Source: DATFQE01 sp963733845 (GTDB lineage Bacteria > Actinomycetota > Thermoleophilia > Gaiellales > Gaiellaceae). From it: a stretch of 64,000 nt of DNA. Where the stretch lies: NCBI GenBank assembly GCA_963733845.1, contig CAVTEM010000001.1, forward strand, positions 62,001 to 126,000. Direction: 5' to 3'. Position 1 is the first letter of the stretch, and each line of letters begins with the position of its first letter. The notes beneath the pieces are model-generated. The model saw only the letters and a program-made list of their open reading frames with translations, did not search any database and had not been told where the DNA came from. The translations under genes were made by a program, and so were the position numbers. Shown one piece after another: positions 30,441-37,982 of the stretch.

Positions 30441-32003
30441 GTCCGCAGCGCGGAGCTGGTCGCGGCCCTGTGTCTGGCGTCGGACCTCGGCATGGGGTTC
30501 CCGTTCGAGCACGGCCTGCACAGCACGCTGATTGCGATGCGGCTCGCCGACCGGCTCGGCGTCGGCGGCGAGAACGTGTCGCAGACCTACTACGCCTGCC
30601 TCCTCTCCCATTCAGGCTGCACCACGGATACGCACGTCACGGCGGAGGTCTTCGGCGATTCGCTATTGGCCCGTTTCCACCCCGTCAGGTACGGGTCACC
30701 ACGGGAGGTTCTGGCCGGGCTCATGCGCGCGCTTCCCGACCCGGAGAGCCGAGGGCTGGTGCGCGCGGGCCAGGTCGCCCGACGGCTGCCCAGGATGGCG
30801 CGGGAGATGCGTCCGCATCTCACCGCCACGTGCGAGGTGGCGGGGATGCTTGCCGATGGGTTGGGTCTCTCAGGATCGGTGCAGGGCCTGTTCGCGCACC
30901 GGTTCGAGCGCTGGGACGGCCACGGCCCGCTGGGCCGCGCGAAAGGCGACGAGATCGCACTGCCGATGCGGATCGTCCATCTCGCGGTGGATGCCGCCTT
31001 CCAGCGCCTGGTCGGAGGTGAGGAACGCGTCGTGCGGCTGGCGCGCGATCGTGCCGGGCACGCCTTCGACCCGGAGATCGCCGCCTGCCTCACCGACCAT
31101 GCCCGGGAGATCCTCGCCTGGGACGAGCACGCCTCAGTCTGGGAAGAGACGCTCTCCTGCGAGCCACGTCCGCCGCTGTTGCTCGAGGGGGAGGCGCTGG
31201 ATCGCGCGCTCGCGGCGATGGGCAACTTCGCCGATCTGATCTCGCCGCATCTGGCGGGTCACTCCGCCGCCGTGGCGGAGCTCGCCGCAGCGGCGGCGCT
31301 GCGATGCCGGATCGACGAGGCCGGCGCCGCCGCCCTCCGGCATGCGGCGCTCGTCCACGACCTCGGACGAGTCGCGGTCCCCTCGCGGATGTGGCAGAAG
31401 CCCGGACCGCTGAACGCGGATGAGTGGGAGCAGGTGAGGCTCCATCCCTATTACACCGGGCGGGTCCTCGCGCGCTCGGAGTTCCTGGCGTCGCTCGTAC
31501 CCGTTGCCGGAGCCCACCACGAGCGACTCGACGGCTCCGGCTACCACCGCGGAGTTGCCGGTGGGGAGCTCACGCTGCCGGCCCGCGTGCTGGCCGTGGC
31601 CGACGCCTATTGCGCGATGACGGCGCCGCGGCCCTATCGCGACCCATTGCCGCCCGAGCAGACGGCGGACGAGCTCGCGCGGGAGGCAAGCGCCGGACGG
31701 CTCGACGCCGACGCCGTGACCGCGGTCTTGGATGCCGCCGGGCAGAAGGTGCCGCGACTCGCGAGGCCCGCGGGGCTTACCGAACGCGAGGCCAGGGTCG
31801 TCGGCATGCTCGCCCGCGGCCTGCAGACCAAGGAGATCGCGGCCGCTCTCGGGATCTCGGCGAAGACCGCCGACACCCACATCCAGAACGCCTACCGCAA
31901 GATCGGCGTGTCGACCCGCGCGGCGGCGACCTTGTTTGCGATGGAACACGGGCTGGTGGCATGGGGAGAACTCCCGATTGCCCGGCCAGCGGCCCACTCG
32001 TAG
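30441..32003 (+). CDS. HD-GYP domain and LuxR-HTH regulator, start unclear
   Basis: About 520 residues. The middle holds an HD-GYP-type phosphodiesterase domain: HAALVHDLGRVAVPSRMW (HD pair), VAGAHHERLDGSGYHRG (variant of HHExxDGxGYPxG) and ADAYCAMTAPRPYR. The C-terminus is a LuxR helix-turn-helix, LTEREARVVGMLARGLQTKEIA and then ALGISAKTADTHIQNAYRKIGV. Conserved protein begins with VRSAELVAALCLASDLG at 30441, where the codon is GTC and not a start, although AGGGGA lies just upstream. The true GTG may be mutated or misread. It probably senses a signal and controls the downstream hydrolase/oxygenase genes, which begin 43 bases later. Confidence 0.75.
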   Translation, partial: VRSAELVAALCLASDLGMGFPFEHGLHSTLIAMRLADRLGVGGENVSQTYYACLLSHSGCTTDTHVTAEVFGDSLLARFHPVRYGSPREVLAGLMRALPDPESRGLVRAGQVARRLPRMAREMRPHLTATCEVAGMLADGLGLSGSVQGLFAHRFERWDGHGPLGRAKGDEIALPMRIVHLAVDAAFQRLVGGEERVVRLARDRAGHAFDPEIAACLTDHAREILAWDEHASVWEETLSCEPRPPLLLEGEALDRALAAMGNFADLISPHLAGHSAAVAELAAAAALRCRIDEAGAAALRHAALVHDLGRVAVPSRMWQKPGPLNADEWEQVRLHPYYTGRVLARSEFLASLVPVAGAHHERLDGSGYHRGVAGGELTLPARVLAVADAYCAMTAPRPYRDPLPPEQTADELAREASAGRLDADAVTAVLDAAGQKVPRLARPAGLTEREARVVGMLARGLQTKEIAAALGISAKTADTHIQNAYRKIGVSTRAAATLFAMEHGLVAWGELPIARPAAHS

Positions 32004-32046
32004 CGTCTCGGTCAGCCGCTACAGCAGAACCCCAGAAGGAGCAGCC

Positions 32047-32976
32047 ATGCCGGGTGACACGACGCATGCCACCAAGGACGCGACGCTGAGCTCGTTCGAG
32101 GGTGTCCGGACCGCCCATGTCAACGGGACCGCGCTTGCTTACCGCGAGCAGGGCGAGGGCAAGGCTGTTGTCTTCGTCCACGGCAGCGCCGACGATCTCC
32201 GCTCGTGGGGCCAGCAGCTCCCGGCGATCGGCGCCTCCTACCGCGCGATCGCCTACAGCCGCCGCTACGCGCGGCCCAATGAGGACATCGAGCCGGATGC
32301 GGACAACCAGACCGTCCCCCATGTGGACGACCTGGTCACCTTCCTGCAGGTGATGGACGCCACCCCCGCCCACCTCGTCGGCCACTCATGGGGCGGGCTC
32401 ATTTGTTTGCTGGCCGCGATTCGACACCCGCAGGTCGTGCGCAGTCTCGTGCTCCAGGAGCCGCCCGTGCTGTCGCTCTTCATGAGCACGCGGCCGCGAC
32501 CTACGGAGCTGCTCCGGCTCTTCGTTCTGCGACCGAGGACCGCGCTTACGATCCTCAGCTTCGCCGCGAAGACGGCCTTGCCCGCCGAAAAGGCGTTCCG
32601 GCGCGGCGACGACGAGGCGGGGATGCAGGCATATGGCTCTGGTCTGCTCGGAAAGGACGCCTGGGAGCGGCTTCCGCAGGGGCGCAAGCAGCAGGCGCGC
32701 GAGAATGTGAACGCACTGCGGGCGCAGGTGCTCGGGGCCGGCTTTCCGCCGTTGAGCGACGACGACGTGCGCAGTGTCCAGGCCCCGACGCTGCTCATGA
32801 CCGGAGAGCGGAGTCCCGGCTACCTGCCGCGGCTGACCGACCGCCTGCAGCGGCTGCTGCCGAACGTGGAGCGGGTCGAGATCGCGGCCGCGTCGCACCT
32901 CATGAACGAGGAGAACCCCGCCGCGGCCAACGAGGCGATCCTCGACTTCCTGTCGCGGGCGGGTCGGCGGAGATAA
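32047..32976 (+). CDS. Alpha/beta hydrolase
   Basis: A 309-residue alpha/beta-hydrolase-fold protein. VVFVHGSADDLRSW carries the oxyanion region, LVGHSWGGL the nucleophile serine, and ASHLMNEENP the catalytic histidine near the C-terminus; an acid residue lies in the LLMTGERSPG region. ATG at 32047 follows AAGGAG. It is 5 bases from the FAD monooxygenase gene, so the two likely act on the same compound. Substrate unknown. Confidence 0.85.
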   Translation: MPGDTTHATKDATLSSFEGVRTAHVNGTALAYREQGEGKAVVFVHGSADDLRSWGQQLPAIGASYRAIAYSRRYARPNEDIEPDADNQTVPHVDDLVTFLQVMDATPAHLVGHSWGGLICLLAAIRHPQVVRSLVLQEPPVLSLFMSTRPRPTELLRLFVLRPRTALTILSFAAKTALPAEKAFRRGDDEAGMQAYGSGLLGKDAWERLPQGRKQQARENVNALRAQVLGAGFPPLSDDDVRSVQAPTLLMTGERSPGYLPRLTDRLQRLLPNVERVEIAAASHLMNEENPAAANEAILDFLSRAGRRR

Positions 32977-32981
32977 CCGAG

Positions 32982-34085
32982 ATGCGAGTTCTCATCGTCG
33001 GAGGTGGCATCGCTGGGCTCGCTGTGGCGCGAACGCTCGCCCGTGCGAGCTTCGCGGCCGAGGTGGTCGAACGGGAGCCAGCGTGGGACGGCGAGGGCAC
33101 GGGTATCTACCTGCCCGGGAATGCCTCCCGTGCGCTGCGAGGGCTCGGCCTCCACCAGGCCGTCTTGGAGCGAGGAATCGTGATCGCGCGGCAGCGTGTC
33201 AGCGACCACCGCGGCCGGCTGCTCGTCGAGGTCGATCTGGCGGAGCTGTGGGACAGCGTCGGCCCCTGCTTGGCACTCCATCGCGCAGATCTCCACGACG
33301 TCCTGCTCGACGGGGCTCGCGACGTGCCAATCCGGATGGGAGTTGAGGTCCGCCGGCTCCACGAGCAAGACAGAACTGTCGCAGTCGAGTTCCACGATGG
33401 GACCGCCGGCGAGTATGACCTCGTGATCGGTGCGGACGGAATCCGCAGCGCCGTTCGCCAGCTCGCCTTCGGTGACCAAGCGACCGCCCGCCCGGTCGGG
33501 CAAATGGGATGGCGGTTCGTCACAGCCTGCCCGCCCGCGATCACGACCTGGTCGGTGATGCTCGGCCACCGCACGGCCTTCCTCATGATCCCGATCGGGA
33601 ATGGCCGCGTGTACTGCTACTGCGACGTCGCGTCGCGATCCAGCACGGAACGGCACGATGATCTCGGCCAGCTCTTCTCCGGCTTTGCAGAGCCCGCGCC
33701 CACCCTCATCGACTCGCTCCCGGACCCGGCACTCGCGCACCGCGCGGCGATCGAGGAGGTTGCGCTCGATGCCTGGGTTCGCGGGCGGGTAGTACTCATT
33801 GGCGACGCGGCGCATGCGACCTCGCCCAACATGGCCGAGGGCGCCGCAATGGCGCTCGAAGACGCGCTGGTGCTTGCCGAGTGCCTGCAGCAATCCGACG
33901 TGGTTCCAGCCGCCCTGGCGGCGTTCGAGGCGCGACGCCGGCCGCGAACGGACTGGGTTCGTGCGCAGACGCATCGCCGGGACCGAACTCGCTACCTACC
34001 GACGGCGATCCGAAACGCGCTCCTACGCGCCGTCGGCCAAAGGATCTTCCGATCGAACTACCGACCTCTGCTCGACGAAGCCTGA
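32982..34085 (+). CDS. FAD-dependent aromatic-type monooxygenase, copy 1
   Basis: A 367-residue flavoprotein of the PHBH-like group A monooxygenases: VLIVGGGIAGLAVARTL (FAD ADP-binding), YDLVIGADGIRSAVR (DG motif) and VLIGDAAHATSPNMAEGAAM (GD motif). It is clearly paralogous to the cassette 7 protein at 58753-59853, with matching IYLPGNA, RVYCY and C-terminal QTHRRDRTR, NLP/YLP and SNY segments. It hydroxylates or epoxidises a small molecule using NAD(P)H and oxygen. It is part of a four-gene plus-strand run with the regulator and two hydrolases. Confidence 0.88.
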   Translation: MRVLIVGGGIAGLAVARTLARASFAAEVVEREPAWDGEGTGIYLPGNASRALRGLGLHQAVLERGIVIARQRVSDHRGRLLVEVDLAELWDSVGPCLALHRADLHDVLLDGARDVPIRMGVEVRRLHEQDRTVAVEFHDGTAGEYDLVIGADGIRSAVRQLAFGDQATARPVGQMGWRFVTACPPAITTWSVMLGHRTAFLMIPIGNGRVYCYCDVASRSSTERHDDLGQLFSGFAEPAPTLIDSLPDPALAHRAAIEEVALDAWVRGRVVLIGDAAHATSPNMAEGAAMALEDALVLAECLQQSDVVPAALAAFEARRRPRTDWVRAQTHRRDRTRYLPTAIRNALLRAVGQRIFRSNYRPLLDEA

Positions 34086-34094
34086 GGAGGCAAC

Positions 34095-34895
34095 GTGGAC
34101 GAGGAACAGATCCATGTGGCGGTTTCGAACGACGGCACGAAGATCGCGGGACGTGTTCAGGGACAAGGGGCACCGATCGTCCTCGTTCACGGCGGGTTGG
34201 GTGATGGCGAGGCCTCGTGGTTCTTCATGCTCCCATTCCTGGTCGAGCACTTCACGTGCTACCTGATGAGCACGAGAGGTCGCGGGTTGAGCGGCGATAA
34301 CGCCGACCACTCGCGTGAACGCCAGTTCGAGGACGTCGCCGCGTTCGTGGAGAGCATCGGCGAACCGGTAGGCGTGTTCGGCCATTCGAGCGGGGCCGTC
34401 TGGGCGCTCGGCGGGGCCGCTCTCTCGTCGGCTCGCGTCCGCGCTCTTGCGCTCTACGAGCCCCCCTTCCCGGCGCTGGAGCCGCCGATGAGTGACGAGC
34501 AGTATGCGCGGGTCAAGTCCGCAATCGCAGCAGGTAGACCCGCCGATGCCGTGCAGGTCACAACCGGCGAGATCATCGGCCTCGGGGCGGACGAGCAGGC
34601 GCTCTTCTCGGCGCCGGGCGTTGCAGAACGCGCCCAAGCCGCCCTTCCCGTGGTCGTCCAGGAGGCTCCGGAGATGAACCGGCCGTTCGAGGACGCGCTG
34701 CTCGAGAAGCTCTCGATGCGGGTGCTCGTTCTCCACGGGGAGCGTTCGCGCATCGAGTTCAAGCATGCTGCGCGCAAGCTCAGCGAGCGGCTCGCCGACG
34801 TCCGCCTCGCCGAGATCGCCGGCGCCGGCCACGTTGGTCCGCTCACGGCCCCCGAACCCGTCGCCCACGAGTTGGTCGCGTTCTTCAGCAGCTGA
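34095..34895 (+). CDS. Alpha/beta hydrolase, second in operon
   Basis: A 266-residue alpha/beta hydrolase with IVLVHGGLGDGEASW, nucleophile motif VFGHSSGAVWAL and a histidine in GAGHVGPL. GTG start at 34095 preceded by GAGGAGG, 9 bases after the monooxygenase stop. Only distantly similar to the hydrolase at 32047. Possibly an esterase or a C-C hydrolase following the oxygenase step (inference). Confidence 0.82.
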   Translation: MDEEQIHVAVSNDGTKIAGRVQGQGAPIVLVHGGLGDGEASWFFMLPFLVEHFTCYLMSTRGRGLSGDNADHSRERQFEDVAAFVESIGEPVGVFGHSSGAVWALGGAALSSARVRALALYEPPFPALEPPMSDEQYARVKSAIAAGRPADAVQVTTGEIIGLGADEQALFSAPGVAERAQAALPVVVQEAPEMNRPFEDALLEKLSMRVLVLHGERSRIEFKHAARKLSERLADVRLAEIAGAGHVGPLTAPEPVAHELVAFFSS

Positions 34896-34996
34896 GCACG
34901 TCGACGCTCGAGGTCGAGTGTGGAGCGGATCGAGTGCTTCGGCGAGAGCATTGGCTGAGCTGCGCCGCGACGATCGAATTGGTGTGGGCCGGAGCA

Positions 34997-35800
34997 TTAC
35001 CTGAGGCCGAGCCAGACGCGGTAGCCGATCCACCACGGCACCGGCTCGCGCATCTCGGCGGCGGCCGCACGCAGTCGATCGAGGCCGACCTCCTCTTCGC
35101 TCACGCCTGCCTCGAGCAGCGTCGTCATGCTGCCCTCGCTGAGGGCGAGGCCGACGAGGCGCTCGCCGTCACCGCTCTCGACGCTGTGCAGCGACATTTC
35201 CTGCGCGTACCGGAAGACTCCGCTCTCCTCCAGCCGCGCACGCGTGATCGGCCAGCGCCGGCGGTCTGCGTCGAGGCCCAGCTGGCTTCGGAGCTCTCGC
35301 TTGCGTCGCATCACGCGCTCCCACTCGGCTTCGGGTCGCCACAGCGGGGTCTGCAGCGCGTCGTACTGGTACGCGCAGAAGACACCGCCCGGGCGAAGGA
35401 TGCGGGCGATCTCGGGGAAGACCCGTTCGGGCTGCATCCACTGGAGCGATTGCGCGGCGGTGACGAGATCCGCGCAGGCGTCAGGGAGGCCGGTCTCGTA
35501 AGCGGATGCGGCGACGTAGCGGACGCCGCGTTCGCTGGTCGCCTGCTCCGCCCATGCTCTCATCGCGTCGTTCGGCTCGACTCCGACGACCTCGTCGGCA
35601 TGGCCGGCCCACGCGCGGGTCGAGAGGCCCGTTCCGCTGCCAAGATCGACGACGAGGCGGGGCCTTTCGACGTGTGCCAGCCGTGGCAGCAGCTCCAGCA
35701 GCGCGGCGGGCGGGCGCGGCCTGTGCCGGTCGTAGTGCTCGGCGAAGCCCGGCCGTTGGTAGCCGGATCGCTCGAGCTGCCGGCGGAGCTCGCTGTCCAT
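34997..35800 (-). CDS. SAM-dependent class I methyltransferase
   Basis: A 267-residue protein with the SAM-binding motif VVDLGSGTGLSTRAWAG (about residues 49-65), an acidic VVGVEPNDAM loop and the ARILRPGGVFCAYQYD post-motif. It belongs to the UbiE/type 11 group and may methylate a small molecule. It is convergent with the hydrolase gene and transcribed separately from the operon. No substrate evidence. Confidence 0.82.
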   Translation of the reverse strand: MDSELRRQLERSGYQRPGFAEHYDRHRPRPPAALLELLPRLAHVERPRLVVDLGSGTGLSTRAWAGHADEVVGVEPNDAMRAWAEQATSERGVRYVAASAYETGLPDACADLVTAAQSLQWMQPERVFPEIARILRPGGVFCAYQYDALQTPLWRPEAEWERVMRRKRELRSQLGLDADRRRWPITRARLEESGVFRYAQEMSLHSVESGDGERLVGLALSEGSMTTLLEAGVSEEEVGLDRLRAAAAEMREPVPWWIGYRVWLGLR

Positions 35801-36008
35801 CCCGCCTAGGCTACGCGCCTCCTATCGCGGGCGAAACGGAGTGCTGAGGCACTACATGGATGACGTCGAAAAGCTATGGCGCCGTACCGGATGCCGCGAG
35901 TTTGCGCAGCGAGCGGGCGAAACTAACCAACCACCGGGATACCAACGCCTGCGTGCTTGCCGTGTGATGAATTCCCGGGGTGAGATTGCTGACGCATCCA
36001 CCAAGAAC

Positions 36009-36219
36009 TGTCGCGCATTGTGTCGCGCACCGGGTCTCAGCACGCATGGTTGAGCGAAATACAAGAAGTCTCGAAAATCGCTAGGGGCCGTTTTGGTCCC
36101 TCGAGGGTTCGAATCCCTCCCCCTCCGTCTCCGCCCAGAAGCCGTTTGACTCAAGCGGCTTCTGGGCTTGCTTGGTCTCTGCCAGACCTACCGCCTTCTG
36201 TCGGACTGTCAACGCTGAC
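36009..36219 (+). repeat. Cassette junction 2 (att-like), type B tRNA copy, type II left arm
   Basis: TGTCGCGCA at 36009-36017 and 36021-36029 precede the tRNA-Ser tail ending at 36127. The variable arm is type B (AGGGGCCGTTTTGGTCCCT) with TTCGAAT in the T loop. Downstream are a hairpin and GTCAACGCTGAC (36208-36219) at the same 81-base distance as in junction 1. Confidence 0.8.
36133..36167 (+). terminator. Terminator hairpin after junction 2 tRNA copy
   Basis: GCCCAGAAGCCG and its inverted copy (36155-36167) form a long GC-rich stem around TTTGACTCAA, 5 bases after the tRNA-like tail. The position is that of a normal tRNA terminator. Confidence 0.75.
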
Positions 36220-36343
36220 GCTACGGCCTGTTAACTAGCAAGGTGAACTGTGCGGCGACGAGGGGGTCATCGGGCGCGTGGTCATGCCGTCTGCGAAAGC
36301 CACACCGTTTATGCGCGCGGCAACGGCTGAAAGCGGCTCCGCG

Positions 36344-36817
36344 TCAAGCTGCTTCGTCGCCGATGTCGGCGATCGCGTTCGGGTAGACGGCGACGCGCGA
36401 TCCGGCGTCGGCGACGGCGCGGGCGTTCTGGCCGATGCATTCGAGCCGGAAGCGCTCGACGCGCACAGTGGTGAAGTCGGAGTCGCTGACGACGATGATC
36501 TTGGCGCGGGCGCGGTTTCCGTTCGGATTTGCGAGGACGTCGTTGAGCACGAAGATGCGCTCGTGGTCGACGCTGACCTCAACGCCATGGCCGACGTAGC
36601 CCGAGCTCGTGGTGATCGTGCGCGTCGCGTGGTAGGTGTTGCCGTTCGCGTGATGGTGGCGGAAGAACGTGCCGGTGATCTCGACGGTGTGGTCGAGCGC
36701 CGTGCACGGGTCTACGTCGACGAACAGGTCATGCAAAGGGAGCTCGGCGGGCGCGTCCGCGGCGGCGGGAGCCGCGAGTGCGAGGGTGAACGCGAGTGCG
36801 ACAAGAAGCGATTTCAT
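36344..36817 (-). CDS. Small exported protein, unrecognised
   Basis: A 157-residue protein with a signal peptide cut after about residue 20 (LAFTLALAAPAAADA). The mature part contains FFRHHHANGNTYHATRTITT, a histidine-rich strand, and beta-rich segments (VDHERIFVLNDV, AKIIVVSDSD). It lies downstream of two small genes on the same strand and may be co-expressed. I do not recognise the family. Confidence 0.55.
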   Translation of the reverse strand: MKSLLVALAFTLALAAPAAADAPAELPLHDLFVDVDPCTALDHTVEITGTFFRHHHANGNTYHATRTITTSSGYVGHGVEVSVDHERIFVLNDVLANPNGNRARAKIIVVSDSDFTTVRVERFRLECIGQNARAVADAGSRVAVYPNAIADIGDEAA

Positions 36818-36987
36818 GATCGGACCTTTCTTCGTCAGCGACGGAACGGACCCCCGGGTCGGTCAAGAAGGAGGCCGTGAGCACTGTCTTCGCGCCGTCG
36901 TCCCGGCGGCGCCGTCGGCGCCGCCGGGGCAGGTTCGGTCAGTCCGGCGATGGAGAGCCGCAAGTGCGAGCGTGGGCGAGGTGGCGC

Positions 36988-37512
36988 TCAACTCAGGGCC
37001 GCCACGATCGTGTCGCAGCCGGGAGGCCGCTGACCTTTCTCCCTGAGCACCTCGAAGGAGAGGAACTCGCCGGTCGCGGAGTCGAAGGTGATCCGGAACT
37101 CGATGAGACCGACGTCCATCACCAGCACTGGGCCGTTGGGAAGCTTGAACTTCGGCGAGGGACCGGTGTTCTGCAGGATGATCGAGTAGGTGCCGTCGCG
37201 GTTGTCGATCGGCGCGCTGGCTTTGCGAGCTCCGGCCTGGTGGATCTGCATCGACTTCCCGCTCGCCATGGCCGTGAATAGCGTCTTTACGTTGATCCGC
37301 TCGATCGACGCCCCGCTCGCGTCTTCGGAGTACTGCACGACCACGCGGTCGACCGATACGCCTGCGATCCCGCACCAGCCGTCGTCGTAGGAATCGCTCG
37401 TGAAGTTGAAGTGCTCCTGGACGACGGGTGGGCCGGCGAAACCCAGGGCGGGGACTAGGGCCGCGAAGGCGACGGCGATGACCATCACCACGGGCGATCT
37501 GAACTTACGCAT
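36988..37512 (-). CDS. Small exported protein, unrecognised
   Basis: A 174-residue protein with a signal peptide (VVMVIAVAFAALVPALGFAG) and a mature part rich in beta strands: VQEHFNFTSDSYDDGWCGIAGVSV, then GTYSIILQNTGPS and LIEFRITFDSATGEF. GAGAGGAG precedes the ATG at 37510-37512. It overlaps the end of the upstream ABM-like gene by 8 bases, so it is co-translated with it. Similar exported proteins of unknown role are common in soil actinobacteria (impression, not searched). Confidence 0.6.
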   Translation of the reverse strand: MRKFRSPVVMVIAVAFAALVPALGFAGPPVVQEHFNFTSDSYDDGWCGIAGVSVDRVVVQYSEDASGASIERINVKTLFTAMASGKSMQIHQAGARKASAPIDNRDGTYSIILQNTGPSPKFKLPNGPVLVMDVGLIEFRITFDSATGEFLSFEVLREKGQRPPGCDTIVAALS

Positions 37513-37909
37513 CTCGGCTCCTCTCCTTTGTCGGTTGCAGCGGCTCGGCGTTGTGTTCATGGCTTCTCTTGTCCGCATGCGACTGCATCGACGACGCAGA
37601 ACGGGTCTTTCCGGTGAGTACTTCCGTGGCCTCGACGCCGGCCACGATGTGGGCGACCTGCAGATCGCGGAAGGTCGCCTCCGGTCGCGCCGGCCCTCCA
37701 AGGGCCGCGATCGCCGGCGCGACGCGCTCTGCCTGAAACCGCTCCCAGGCCGCCTTACTCTGCCACACGCCGATGATTCGAAAGCCTTCGTCAGTCGGCC
37801 CGGCGAGGTGCAGAATCAATCCGGCTGGAGCGGGTTGCACGGTGTCGGCGTTGACGCGTTGATAGTCATGCCAACTCGCCGCTATGTCGTGGACGAAGGC
37901 GTACATCAT
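37505..37909 (-). CDS. Antibiotic-biosynthesis-monooxygenase-like (ABM fold) small protein
   Basis: A 134-residue protein from ATG 37907-37909 (MMYAFVHDIAASWHDYQRV). The pattern GLILHLAGPTDEGFRIIGVWQSKAAWERFQ (described in two pieces) with a following AERVAPAIAALGG is typical of ABM-type dimeric ferredoxin-like proteins, which include cofactor-free oxygenases and many of unknown role. It is divergent from the SARP gene with 73 bases between, so it is a likely target of that activator. Confidence 0.65.
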   Translation of the reverse strand: MMYAFVHDIAASWHDYQRVNADTVQPAPAGLILHLAGPTDEGFRIIGVWQSKAAWERFQAERVAPAIAALGGPARPEATFRDLQVAHIVAGVEATEVLTGKTRSASSMQSHADKRSHEHNAEPLQPTKERSRDA

Positions 37910-37982
37910 GCGTCCAGGCTCGCGGATGCCGGTTTCATCTCGGTATCGCCGTGAACGAGAATGAGGCCGAGAGGAGGACCCG

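Noticed and set aside
32047..35800. Cassette 2 as a natural-product biosynthetic gene cluster.
   Set aside because: Only tailoring-type enzymes are present; no synthase, ligase or precursor peptide is seen in the cassette.
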